Origin: Spirochaetota bacterium
GTDB lineage: Bacteria; Spirochaetota; Spirochaetia; Treponematales; Treponemataceae
Length of the DNA: 64,000 bases
NCBI GenBank assembly: GCA_023393015.1
Contig: JAEWMY010000042.1
Span: 1-64,000 of the forward strand
Reading direction: 5' to 3'
Positions within the stretch are counted from its first letter, which is position 1. Each line of letters begins with the position of its first letter. The notes beneath the pieces are model-generated. The model had not been told where the DNA came from and searched no databases. It saw only the letters and a list, made by a program, of their open reading frames with translations. The position numbers and the translations under genes were made by a program. Positions 9,311 through 17,820 of this stretch are shown piece by piece.

Positions 9311-10138
9311 TCATTCCCTCACGAACAGAACGCACATCCTGTCCCCGAAGGCGAGTCGCTTCGCGAGCGCGTCCAGAGCGCGCTTGAGAGCCCGCGGCGC
9401 CGCTCCCGCGGTGAGGCCGCTACCGAACCGCGTCGAACCGAGCCGTCGAAGGCCGCTCTCCGCGCACAGGGCGTAGAGGGCGCGCGCCGACGGTACGGCG
9501 AGGTGCTCGTCCGGCATGAGATGGCGCCAGGAGGCGCCGAAGGCGCGCGCGACGACGCCCGAGACGGGCGTCTCGACGACGGCGAAACCGCCGCGGGAAA
9601 GGACGCGCGCGGCGTCCGCCACGAGGCCCGGGACGTCGGGGGAATGCTCGAGGACGTTGAACATGAAAAGATTGTCGCACGAGGCGTCGGGTAGCTCGGA
9701 GAGGGATCCGCGCGCGAAACGCGCGGCCCCGACGCCGGGAAGCCGGCGCGCGAGCGAAAGCAGGGACTCGGACACGTCGAGCCCGACGGTCGAGGCGCTT
9801 CCCGCCTCGGCGAGGAACCTGACGAAAAGTCCGTTGGCGCATCCGAGCTCGACGTTGCGGCCGAGCGCGACGCGGGAGAGGGGGAACCCTATCTCGGAAA
9901 GGGTAAGCGTACGCTCGCGCGAGAGAGCGGCGTACGAGGACTCGTCGAGATAGCCCGGGTTCATCGTCGCCTTCGTCGAAAGATAGGACTCGTAATACGC
10001 CTCGATTTCGGCGGGAGACGGAAGCGGGTGCTGTAAAACGGACCCGCAACCGCGGCACCGCCAGTACGGTCGGCCTATCGCGGTGCGGAGGGTCGAGGCG
10101 CAAAACGGGCAGGGCGGGTGACTCGATGACGAACGCAT
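9311..10138 (-). CDS. SAM-dependent methyltransferase with N-terminal zinc ribbon
   Basis: This 275-residue protein has a four-cysteine zinc ribbon (C10-x2-C13 and C28-x2-C31). A class I Rossmann methyltransferase follows, with motif I VELGCANG at about 95-102, an acidic residue ending strand 2 (VGLDVSES) and FNVLEHSPD near the active site. The layout matches methyltransferases acting on sugar or polyketide intermediates and biotin-pathway-like small molecules. The substrate cannot be read from the sequence. It stands alone between a convergent gene and the terminator of the next leftward gene. The last 30 residues are cationic. Confidence 0.8.
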   Translation of the reverse strand: MRSSSSHPPCPFCASTLRTAIGRPYWRCRGCGSVLQHPLPSPAEIEAYYESYLSTKATMNPGYLDESSYAALSRERTLTLSEIGFPLSRVALGRNVELGCANGLFVRFLAEAGSASTVGLDVSESLLSLARRLPGVGAARFARGSLSELPDASCDNLFMFNVLEHSPDVPGLVADAARVLSRGGFAVVETPVSGVVARAFGASWRHLMPDEHLAVPSARALYALCAESGLRRLGSTRFGSGLTAGAAPRALKRALDALAKRLAFGDRMCVLFVRE

Positions 10139-10226
10139 GCGGCAAGGTTACCGCGTATGCCCGTGCCTGTCGAGCGGCTCCGGCGAGCGGTTCGTTCCCC
10201 CCGCGTCCGTCGGCCGGCGACGCGCG

Positions 10227-10255
10227 AAAAAAATAGGCCGACCCGAAGGCCGGCC
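10227..10255 (-). terminator. Intrinsic terminator of the outer-membrane-type gene
   Basis: On the minus strand an 8-bp stem (GGCCGGCC with GGTCGGCC, one G-T pair) closes a stable TTCG tetraloop and is followed after two bases by seven T. It lies 20-50 bases past the stop of the gene ending at 10276. Confidence 0.85.
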
Positions 10256-10275
10256 CGATACCCCGAGGGGTGCGA

Positions 10276-11358
10276 TCAGAACTTGACGCGGAAGACGACC
10301 GGGACGCTGATCTTGGTGACGGAATCGCCGGACTCGGGGCTCGTCATCTCGATCTTGACGCCCGCGTCGATCGCGGCGCCCTTCTGGGCGGTGACCGTCA
10401 CGCCGGGACGTACGGTCAGCGTGTTTCCGGCCGTTCCCGCGAGCTCGGCGGCGTCGCCCGAGACGCGGGCGTTCGCGACGAGAAGGCACGGGGTGAACGT
10501 GTCGTTCGCCTTCCACGCGACGTTCGCCATGTTGTAGAGGATCATGAGGTCCTCGCCGAGGGTGGCGTTGTTGTGGCTCGTCAGGGAGATGTCGCCCATC
10601 GCGTAGCGGGCCCGGAGCTCGACGGCGTTGAGGCTGTTCCCGGAGACGTCGAGGTCGTGATACCCGGAGTAGCCGATGACGGCGTTGAGGTTTTCGATCA
10701 TGAGGACGTTCGCGAAGATACCGACGGTGGCCTTGTCCTTGCCGTTCATGACGAAGGTACCGGTGAGCTTGGCCGCGTCGCCGACGTCATAGGTACCCCG
10801 GGCGCCGAACTGCTCCATCGCGTTATAGGGATCCTTCGTATCGCTTCCGCTCGCGAAGGCGAACGAGGCGTCGCCGAAGGCGATGTCGCCCGAGAACTCG
10901 CTCTTCCAGGGCGTGATGTTGTCGGATTCGGACATGAACACGACGCCGCCTTCCTTCGTGGCGTCGGCCTTGAGCGGGCCGTAGTAGATATCCCACACGC
11001 CGCCCCAGCTACTCGCGTCCTTGTCGACGATGTCGGCCTTGCGGTGATCCCATTCGCCGGCGGTGAGCTTGAGGTTCCCGAAGCTCATCCATCCGTAGTA
11101 GTCGTAGAGCTCGACGGTTCCGTCGATGAGCTTGCCCTTCAGCAGTATGACCGCTCCGGCCTTGTCGCTCTTGTATTCGACGCCGAAGCGGTCGTCGCCG
11201 GGAACGGAAACGCCGGAGTCGGTTCCGGCGTCGTCAAGGTAGACGGTCGCGAGGTTCAGCTTGGTTCGGGCGCGAATCGTGAGCTTCGATTCGTCGGCGA
11301 ACGCGAGTCCCGCGATCAGTGCCATGCACGCGCAGGCGATTACCACATTTCTTTTCAT
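10276..11358 (-). CDS. Putative outer-membrane beta-barrel protein
   Basis: This 360-residue protein has a clear signal peptide (MKRNVVIACACMALIAGLAFA). The rest consists of alternating polar/hydrophobic strands with many Gly, Asp and Tyr, ending in the aromatic-terminal strand VPVVFRVKF. A C-terminal Phe is typical of outer-membrane barrels. There is no similarity I can name; it could be a porin-like or MOSP-unrelated spirochaetal barrel. GGAGGAGG lies 9 bases before the ATG at 11358, whereas an in-frame ATG at 11367 has no spacing from it, so 11358 is the start. A strong terminator follows, so it is probably monocistronic. Confidence 0.65.
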   Translation of the reverse strand: MKRNVVIACACMALIAGLAFADESKLTIRARTKLNLATVYLDDAGTDSGVSVPGDDRFGVEYKSDKAGAVILLKGKLIDGTVELYDYYGWMSFGNLKLTAGEWDHRKADIVDKDASSWGGVWDIYYGPLKADATKEGGVVFMSESDNITPWKSEFSGDIAFGDASFAFASGSDTKDPYNAMEQFGARGTYDVGDAAKLTGTFVMNGKDKATVGIFANVLMIENLNAVIGYSGYHDLDVSGNSLNAVELRARYAMGDISLTSHNNATLGEDLMILYNMANVAWKANDTFTPCLLVANARVSGDAAELAGTAGNTLTVRPGVTVTAQKGAAIDAGVKIEMTSPESGDSVTKISVPVVFRVKF

Positions 11359-11495
11359 TGAGCACATCCTCCTCCCGAACGAGTCGGGCGTTTTGTACCC
11401 GGCATGCGGCCGGGATATGGCGCCACTGTGCCCGACGAGTGTCAGAAACGGGTGAGAAAAAGGCGAAAAATGCGATAATTACCGCTCGGGCAAGA

Positions 11496-11527
11496 TTGAC
11501 AGGCGCGAATTTTAACCTGAATATAAA
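11496..11527 (+). promoter_or_regulatory. Candidate promoter of the response regulator/PP2C operon
   Basis: A perfect TTGACA (11496-11501) is followed by an AT-rich stretch with GAATAT at 17-base spacing and TATAAA at 20-base spacing. The -35 box is convincing and the -10 box is ambiguous. Confidence 0.4.
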
Positions 11528-11544
11528 TACGAGAGGGCTGCCGT

Positions 11545-12699
11545 ATGGAAAATCGCTTTGTCCTTGTACTGGTTGACGACGAACCGGGGATAACCCGTTC
11601 GCTGGAACGCGAAATCAGGCTCGAGTTCGGGCATGACGCATTCGAGATCGTTACCTTTAACGACCCCGTGGAAGCCCTTTCCTGGATATCGGACCGTATC
11701 AACGAAGTATTCCTCGTCATCGCCGACCTCAGAATGCCGGAGATGAACGGAAGCGACCTCCTCGTCAGGATTCGCGCGCTCTCCGAAACCGTCCAGACGA
11801 TCCTGCTGACGGCCTACACGGACATAGACAGCATACAGAAAGCGGTATCCTCGTCGATTCTCAGCCTGATGTTCAAACCCTGGAAACGCGGAGAACTCGT
11901 GACAGAGATAGACCGGGCGCTGCGCATGCGCAAATGCAAGCTCGAGAACGCCCTGCTCAAGGGCAGGATAGACGAGATGCTCGCCTCGGCGGGCGAATTC
12001 CAGCGCTCGTTGTTCTCGCTCGAACCCCCGCAATCAAAGAGACTCTCCTGGTCCGTGTCCTTCAATCCGCTCGAAACCTACCATTGCGGAGGGGATTTCT
12101 ACGAGATAGACGGCGTTGACGCGGACCGGTATCTCGTCGTGGTCGGCGACGTCACCGGCCACGGACCGAAGTCGGCGGCAATAGCCTGCATGCTGAAAGT
12201 CGCGCTCCGCGCCTCCCTCGAGCGGGCGCCGTATCTCCGCGTCGCCCCGGACCTCCTCCTCGCGGAGCTCAACGACCTTTTTTGCGACCTCCTCGAGCCG
12301 ACGCCGGAGATACTCCTTCCCATGCACGTCGCATTCGTCGATCCGGCCGCGAAAACGGTCTCACTCGCCTCGGCCGGGATGCCGCCCGCGATACTCGCGC
12401 GAAAGGGAATCCCCCGGCTCTTCCCCTGCTCGAACCCCGTCCCGGGCGCCTTCAAGACCTCGGAATACGCCAAGGTTGATATCGCCCTCGAGCCGGGCGA
12501 TCGGTTTATCCTGTACACGGACGGGCTCGCGGAATCCGCGCCCGCCTTCTTCTCGCGCGAGGGAGAGGACTTCCTCAAGCACGTCACCGCGCGGGCCGAC
12601 TACTCCGCGGACGCCCTTCTCTCGTCCTTCCGCGACGCCATACCCGACTGCAGGTTCTCGGACGACGTGACAATCGTGTCGATGCTCTTCGAGGGCTGA
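11545..12699 (+). CDS. Response regulator with PP2C (SpoIIE/RsbU-type) phosphatase output
   Basis: This 384-residue protein has a receiver domain (1-125: acidic pair D11/D12, phosphoacceptor D61 in VIADLRMPE, K111 in FKPW), a short coiled segment (about 130-160), and a PP2C serine phosphatase domain. The phosphatase metal-binding motifs are GGDFYEI (182-188) and GDVTGHG (201-207), with the late SDDVTI at the end. Such proteins dephosphorylate anti-anti-sigma or other STAS-type partners in partner-switching pathways. No partner is encoded nearby. The histidine kinase gene starts 4 bases after the stop, so the kinase is the likely phosphodonor. Confidence 0.9.
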   Translation: MENRFVLVLVDDEPGITRSLEREIRLEFGHDAFEIVTFNDPVEALSWISDRINEVFLVIADLRMPEMNGSDLLVRIRALSETVQTILLTAYTDIDSIQKAVSSSILSLMFKPWKRGELVTEIDRALRMRKCKLENALLKGRIDEMLASAGEFQRSLFSLEPPQSKRLSWSVSFNPLETYHCGGDFYEIDGVDADRYLVVVGDVTGHGPKSAAIACMLKVALRASLERAPYLRVAPDLLLAELNDLFCDLLEPTPEILLPMHVAFVDPAAKTVSLASAGMPPAILARKGIPRLFPCSNPVPGAFKTSEYAKVDIALEPGDRFILYTDGLAESAPAFFSREGEDFLKHVTARADYSADALLSSFRDAIPDCRFSDDVTIVSMLFEG

Positions 12700-12703
12700 C
12701 CCC

Positions 12704-14518
12704 GTGGAATTCGCCTTTCGCCTCTACGCGAACCTGGCGCCCGTGGCCGCGGTCTCGTTGCTCGTCGCGGTGGCGGCCATCCTGCCGTACCGGCGGGAGC
12801 CCGCGGGAAAGTCGCTTGTCGCCTACCTCCTGCTCGCCTGCGCCCTCGTCGTTTCCAACGCGATGGAGCTTGTCCTTCCGCCGGGCGAGCGGGCGATGCT
12901 CTTCGTCAGGTTCCAATACGTGGCGTTCGCGTATATCCCCGTCGCGTGGCTCTCGTTTTGCCTCCGCTACACGGGGTGGATAACCTACACGCGGAGGGGG
13001 CTTCTCGCGCTCGCGCTCGCGGGGCCCGTCCCCGTCGTGCTCGCGGCCTTCACGAACGACCTGCACGGGCTCCTCTGGGAATCCGTCGGTTGGGTCGAGG
13101 CGGGCGAGTACTCCGTCATGCGCGCGACGTACGGGCCAGTGTTCTGGATCGTCGCCCTGTACTCCTGGGGACTTATCGCCTTCGGCACGGTCATCGTCTT
13201 CCGCTCCTACGTCTCGGGCGAACGGCTCTTCTACCGGCAGTCGCGCTGGATGCTCGCGGGCGCCATCCTTCCGGGCGTCTTCAATCTCGTCCACGTCTTC
13301 AGGATACTCCCCGCGGTCCCAAAGGATTTCACCCCCGTCGGCTTCGCGCTCTCCGGTCTCTGTTTCATCTTCGCCGTCTACTTTCACAAGCTGTTCTGGA
13401 TCATGCCCGTGGCGAGAAGCGTCCTCCTCCAACGACTCGACATCGGCATCCTGGTGCTTGACCGCCACGACACCATCGTCGACCACAACGAGATGGCCGA
13501 CGACATCCTCGGCATCCCGTCCGTTTCCGTCGGGAAGGACGCGGCCTCATTCCCGCGCCTTTCCGCGTTACTCGGCGAAGTCCGGAAGGCGCGGGCGTTC
13601 GGCGACGAAGAGCAGTCGGAAACCGGCACGTTGGAGGCCGACGGCAGGCGCGTCTCGTATACCGTCCAGACGAACGAATCCAATTCGCGGATGACCACGA
13701 TTACCGTGCGCGACGTCACGGAGGAAACGAGGCTTCGGGAGGAGATGGAGCGTATCAAGGGGGAGTTCATCAACAGGGAAAAACTCGCGACGGTAGGCCG
13801 GATAACGGCGGGGCTCGCGCACGAGGTAAACAACCCGCTCGCCTACGTCGACGCCGACGTGCGGTCCCTCGAGCTCATGCTCGAGCGGATGCGCGACGCG
13901 GCCGGGCCCGGCGAGCGCGCCAGGTTCGACGAACTGCTGTCGGTGACGGCCGGTATAGGCGCGGGTGTCGAGCGGATCTCCGCCGTCGTCGGATCCCTCC
14001 TGTCGTTTTCCCGGGGAGGGTCGACCTCGGCGGAACGGACCGAATACGACCTGCACGAAGGTATCGACATGACACTCGATTTCCTGCGGTACGAGCTGAA
14101 GGGTTCCGTCGCGGTCAAGCGGGAGTACACCCGCATCCCGGCGGTGCGCGCCGTCAAGAACGAGATCAACCAGGTGATCTTCAACATACTCACGAACGCC
14201 GCCCACGCGATCCGCGATCGGGGCTCGGGCGACGGGGCTATCGTCATCCGGACCGGCCATATGGACGATACCGTTTGGTGCGAGATCGAGAATAACGGGC
14301 CCCCGATTCCAGAAGACGCCAAAACGAGGATATTCGAGCTTTTCTACACGACGAAAACGGAAAAATGGGGAACGGGTCTCGGTCTCAGCCTCTGTCGGGA
14401 CATCGTCGAACACCATCATCGGGGTCTCTTGTACCTGAAATCCTGCGATCCGGTGGTATTCCGCATGGAACTTCCCGCGCGTGACCCGGAAACCGGGGAT
14501 CGCGACGCGTCGGCCTGA
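12704..14518 (+). CDS. Sensor histidine kinase with N-terminal 7TM domain and PAS
   Basis: The 604-residue kinase starts at a GTG four bases after the upstream stop. About seven hydrophobic segments (1-235) have the His-kinase-7TM signature (LFVRFQYVAFAYIPVAWLSF). A PAS domain follows (about 245-340, IGILVLDRHDTIVDHNEMAD), then HisKA with GLAHEVNNPLAYV (His373), then a HATPase domain ending GTGLGLSLCRDIVEHH. It almost certainly phosphorylates the PP2C response regulator encoded before it. The 7TM domain belongs to the same class as the one fused to GGDEF at 23522-25153. Confidence 0.9.
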   Translation: MEFAFRLYANLAPVAAVSLLVAVAAILPYRREPAGKSLVAYLLLACALVVSNAMELVLPPGERAMLFVRFQYVAFAYIPVAWLSFCLRYTGWITYTRRGLLALALAGPVPVVLAAFTNDLHGLLWESVGWVEAGEYSVMRATYGPVFWIVALYSWGLIAFGTVIVFRSYVSGERLFYRQSRWMLAGAILPGVFNLVHVFRILPAVPKDFTPVGFALSGLCFIFAVYFHKLFWIMPVARSVLLQRLDIGILVLDRHDTIVDHNEMADDILGIPSVSVGKDAASFPRLSALLGEVRKARAFGDEEQSETGTLEADGRRVSYTVQTNESNSRMTTITVRDVTEETRLREEMERIKGEFINREKLATVGRITAGLAHEVNNPLAYVDADVRSLELMLERMRDAAGPGERARFDELLSVTAGIGAGVERISAVVGSLLSFSRGGSTSAERTEYDLHEGIDMTLDFLRYELKGSVAVKREYTRIPAVRAVKNEINQVIFNILTNAAHAIRDRGSGDGAIVIRTGHMDDTVWCEIENNGPPIPEDAKTRIFELFYTTKTEKWGTGLGLSLCRDIVEHHHRGLLYLKSCDPVVFRMELPARDPETGDRDASA

Positions 14519-14763
14519 GCGACACGCAAAAACTTTCGTTTTATTCACGAAAAACGATCGAGATTTCGGCGCGATGGAGTATAATAAACGTGTAAGGTAT
14601 TCCTCGCGTACCGCGCGTTTTGTCTTTTACGCCGCGATTATCCTCCTTTTCGCGGCGTCGGCGCGCGAGCGCGGGGAACCCGCTCGAACAGCACCCGGCG
14701 CGGGTCGCGCGGTCGGCGGAAAACCGGCGCGCGTCCCGAACGGGCCCTTCGGGAAGGGATATC

Positions 14764-15594
14764 CTACAAAAGACCCTTCTTCAGGGCGCCGAATACCTTC
14801 TGGATGACGTTCGAGGCGTATTTCAGGGGATTGTCGCGAATCTTTCCCTCTTCCACCGCTATCATGTGAAACAAGCCGTCCAAGGCCTTGTCGGTGGCGT
14901 ATCCCGCCAAATCGACGTTGACCGGCGGCATCGGCTCCTTTTCGCCCGCGACGCGCGCCGCGGCGTTCGCCACCGTGCCCGCCTTGTTGTAGGCGACGGT
15001 GAGCGTTTTCCAGGATTCCTTCGCGGACACGCCCATCACGAGCGGTTTCGAGAGCGCGGAATCCACCTTGGGACGATACAGGTCCCGAAGGCGCGTCCGG
15101 GTCTTGCGCTCGAGGTAATCCGTCGCGGCGCGGTCGCCGCCCTTCACGATCGCGATCCCGTCGGAGATCGTCATCGAGGTAATCGCGTCCCTGAATATCG
15201 GCACGACGTCCTTCGCGGCCTCTTCCGCCGAGCGGTTGAGCCGGAGGACGACGTCGTTCACGAGTTTCTTTCCCTGAGGGATCTTCGAGATGGCGTTCAC
15301 CATCGGCTTCGCCTCGGGCGGAAGCATGATCTTCAGGAGTTCGTTCCCGAAGTAGCCGTTCTCGGCCGAAAGCGCGGAGCTCGCGCTTTTCGCGCCCTCG
15401 ACGAGAGCCTCCCTGAGCGCGGCTATCGCGTCCTCGTTGGTGACCTTGCTTCCCTTCTTTCCGTTTTTCCCGAAGGCCTCCGAGGCCACGGACTCGAGCG
15501 TCGTGGGACACGCGGCCGCGGTCAGCGAGACGACGGCGAGCGCGACGGCCGCCGCGACGAGCGCGATCCGGTTCCGAATGGTTGTTGTTTTCAT
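14764..15594 (-). CDS. DUF4197 secreted protein
   Basis: This 276-residue protein has a signal peptide that contains a Cys at its end (LTAAACPTT), so it could also be a lipoprotein. The body matches DUF4197: AIAALREALVEGAKSA near the start, then a DGIAIVKGGDRAATDYLERKT block and a C-terminal GYATDKALDGLFHMIAVEE block with RDNPLKYASNVIQKVFG at the end. The family is periplasmic or envelope-located and of unknown function. It is divergent from the methyltransferase gene 54 bases away. Confidence 0.85.
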   Translation of the reverse strand: MKTTTIRNRIALVAAAVALAVVSLTAAACPTTLESVASEAFGKNGKKGSKVTNEDAIAALREALVEGAKSASSALSAENGYFGNELLKIMLPPEAKPMVNAISKIPQGKKLVNDVVLRLNRSAEEAAKDVVPIFRDAITSMTISDGIAIVKGGDRAATDYLERKTRTRLRDLYRPKVDSALSKPLVMGVSAKESWKTLTVAYNKAGTVANAAARVAGEKEPMPPVNVDLAGYATDKALDGLFHMIAVEEGKIRDNPLKYASNVIQKVFGALKKGLL

Positions 15595-15648
15595 GCATCA
15601 GAGGATATACCTTGCCCGACGCGCGCACAAGGTATACTCTCGTAATTC

Positions 15649-16938
15649 ATGACGGACTTCAGGCACGAATACGAACACAAGACGGTGACCTGCGGCTTTT
15701 ACGGCGCGTCGGTGAACCTCGCGACCTCGCAGGAACTCTTCAGCAGTTTCGAGGTCGATCCGGGATCGAGCCTCCTTTTGCACTCGGTCGGTTCGCGACT
15801 CGACGTCGACTCCCTCGGCACGGTCCTGGACGTCGGTTGCGGGGTCGGCACGCTCGCCCTCGCGCTCGCCGCGAAAAACCCGCGCCTCCGCGGAACTTGC
15901 GTCGACCGCGACGCACTCGCGCTCGCGTTTACCGAGCGAAACGCCCGCGCGAACGGGATCGCCGGCGTGACGTGTCTCCCCTCCCTCGGGACGAGCGACG
16001 TGCCGTACGGCGACTTCGACCTCGTCATGTCGAACATCCCGGCAAAGGCGGGAAACCCCGTGATAGAAAGGATGCTCCGGGACTTTTCGGCAGCCGCTTC
16101 CCGCGACGGCGTCGTCGCGGTCGTCATCGTGCGCACGCTCTCCGATTTCGCGCGCGACTGCCTCGTTCGGGGCGGCGCCGAGATACTCCACGAGCACGTG
16201 ACGAGGGAATACACGGTGTACCATTACCGCGGCGCGAGCGCGCCGCCGGCGCGCGCCCCCGCGACGCGCGACGCGACGGTTCGCGAACCGGGCGAACTCG
16301 GCGTCTACTCGCGGGGAACCTTCGGTTTCTCGCGGGGAGGGAGACAATGGACGATCGATTCGGTGTTCGGAATCCCGGAGTTCGACAGCCTCGACCACGC
16401 GACCGAGCTCGGGATCGACCTGCTCGGGAATCTCGACCTTCGCTCATTACGCCGCGCGTCCGATGAGCCGAGCCGCGTTCTTGTCGTCAACCCGGGACAG
16501 GGGCACGTTCCCGTCTTTCTCTCGCTCGCGACAAAAGACGACGCGACCGACTCCTCCGACGGTACCGGCGCAGACGGAGACGCGCCGGAGCTCCGCGTGG
16601 CGGGGCGGGACCTTCTCGCGCTCCGCGCGACGGAGGCCGCGGTACGCGCCGCGACGGGAGACTCCGTCGCGACGAGTCACGTTCCCTGGCTCGGTCGTAT
16701 CGACGGGCGGTTCGACCTCGTGTGCGTCAACTGCGTCAAGGAGGCCGTGCCCCGCGCGCACGAGCTTCTCGCGGAGGATCTCGCCCGCCTCGTCGAGCCC
16801 GGCGGAACGCTCGTCGTCTCTGGCTCGAGCACGCTCGTCCAGCGACTCGACTCGGTCGTCTCCGCCGACTTCGCGCGGGTCAAGGACGTCAGGCGAAAGG
16901 GATGCCGCGCCGTCCGCTACGAACGCAAGGATCGCTGA
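15649..16938 (+). CDS. RsmC/RlmG-like two-domain methyltransferase
   Basis: This 429-residue protein has two Rossmann-like halves. The N-terminal half (about 1-195) carries a full SAM motif I (LDVGCGVGTLALALA, about 61-75) and the small-methyltransferase layout of rRNA guanine-N2 enzymes. In place of the usual NPP(F/Y) catalytic motif it reads SNIPAKAG. The C-terminal half (about 215-429) has a degenerate motif (RVLVVNPGQGHVPVF) and a late GGTLVVSGSS strand. In RsmC the first domain is the degenerate one and the second is catalytic, so the order here looks swapped. The substrate is uncertain. Confidence 0.65.
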   Translation: MTDFRHEYEHKTVTCGFYGASVNLATSQELFSSFEVDPGSSLLLHSVGSRLDVDSLGTVLDVGCGVGTLALALAAKNPRLRGTCVDRDALALAFTERNARANGIAGVTCLPSLGTSDVPYGDFDLVMSNIPAKAGNPVIERMLRDFSAAASRDGVVAVVIVRTLSDFARDCLVRGGAEILHEHVTREYTVYHYRGASAPPARAPATRDATVREPGELGVYSRGTFGFSRGGRQWTIDSVFGIPEFDSLDHATELGIDLLGNLDLRSLRRASDEPSRVLVVNPGQGHVPVFLSLATKDDATDSSDGTGADGDAPELRVAGRDLLALRATEAAVRAATGDSVATSHVPWLGRIDGRFDLVCVNCVKEAVPRAHELLAEDLARLVEPGGTLVVSGSSTLVQRLDSVVSADFARVKDVRRKGCRAVRYERKDR

Positions 16939-16976
16939 GGCAGCGCGCGGCGATTCGTGCGTACCCGCCGACCCCC

Positions 16977-17005
16977 TTGTAATTCGCAAAAAATCAAAGT
17001 AAGAT
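16977..17005 (+). promoter_or_regulatory. Promoter of the ODP-chemoreceptor operon
   Basis: TTGTAA (16977-16982), a 17-base spacer and TAAGAT (17000-17005) precede the operon. GGGAGAGG then lies a short distance before the ATG at 17034. Confidence 0.65.
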
Positions 17006-17033
17006 TTGACTAACATACACCAGGGAGAGGAAC

Positions 17034-17804
17034 ATGATTCGGGAAGAAGAGATAACCGGACGGGTTCTCTACGAAGACGGAACGCACTCGTTCATCTGGC
17101 TCGGAACCGAGGGAAAATACCGCAAAGGCGTCATACAGACGATGCAATACCTCATTATCGACAACGGACGGGGGATGCTCCTCGATCCGGGCGGGGTCCA
17201 CCTTTTTTCGCGCGTGGTAGCGTCCGTAAGCAGGTATATTTCGATAGACAAGATCGACGCCATCTTCTTCTCGCACCAGGACCCGGACGTTTCCTCGGGG
17301 ATTGCCCTCTGGCTCGGAATTACGCAGGCGAAGGTCTATATCTCCGAACTCTGGGTGCGCTTTCTTCCGCATTTCGGCATCGTCGACACCGCTCGCGTCC
17401 TTCCCGTTCCGGACCGCGGAATGCGGATAAAAATCGGATCCGCCCCCGAGCTTACCTGCGTTCCCTCCCACTTCATGCATTCGCCGGGCCAATTCAGCCT
17501 GTTCGACCCCGTCTCCCGCATCCTCTTTTCCGGGGATATCGGCGCAGCCGTGTTCAAGGAAGGGGAGGAGACGCTGTTTGTCGAGGATTTCGCCGGGCAC
17601 AAGCCCTCCATCTCCGGCTTCCACGAGCGGTACATGGCATCCAACGCCGTGACGAGGCGGTGGTGCGAGACCGTGCGGCGTCTCAAGCCGGACATGATCG
17701 CCCCCCAGCACGGGGCGGTATATCGGGCAAAGGCCATGGACGATTTTCTCGATTGGCTCTCGTCCCTGCGCTGCGGCGTAGACCTCGCCGACCAGTATTT
17801 CTAG
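17034..17804 (+). CDS. ODP-type oxygen-binding diiron protein (metallo-beta-lactamase fold)
   Basis: This 256-residue protein has a metallo-beta-lactamase fold with flavodiiron-like metal ligands: H81-x-D83-x-D85 (SHQDPDV), H146, D168 (FSGDIG) and H226 (PQHG). Flavodiiron proteins have DH where this has DV, and the flavodoxin domain is absent. Both features fit the stand-alone oxygen-binding diiron proteins (ODP) that bind Fe(II) and O2 and serve as sensors. The next gene, 16 bases downstream, is a membrane-free chemoreceptor. That is the partnership described in Treponema denticola, where ODP feeds an oxygen or iron signal into chemotaxis. No signal peptide, so it is cytoplasmic. Confidence 0.88.
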   Translation: MIREEEITGRVLYEDGTHSFIWLGTEGKYRKGVIQTMQYLIIDNGRGMLLDPGGVHLFSRVVASVSRYISIDKIDAIFFSHQDPDVSSGIALWLGITQAKVYISELWVRFLPHFGIVDTARVLPVPDRGMRIKIGSAPELTCVPSHFMHSPGQFSLFDPVSRILFSGDIGAAVFKEGEETLFVEDFAGHKPSISGFHERYMASNAVTRRWCETVRRLKPDMIAPQHGAVYRAKAMDDFLDWLSSLRCGVDLADQYF

Positions 17805-17820
17805 GCGAGGAGGAACGATC

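Noticed and set aside
14574..14807. 78-codon plus-strand frame with a signal-peptide-like start (RFVFYAAIILLFAASA)
   Set aside because: No ribosome-binding site, a low-complexity C-terminal part, and its end overlaps the 3' end of the convergent DUF4197 gene; the TATAAT-like bases lie inside the frame.
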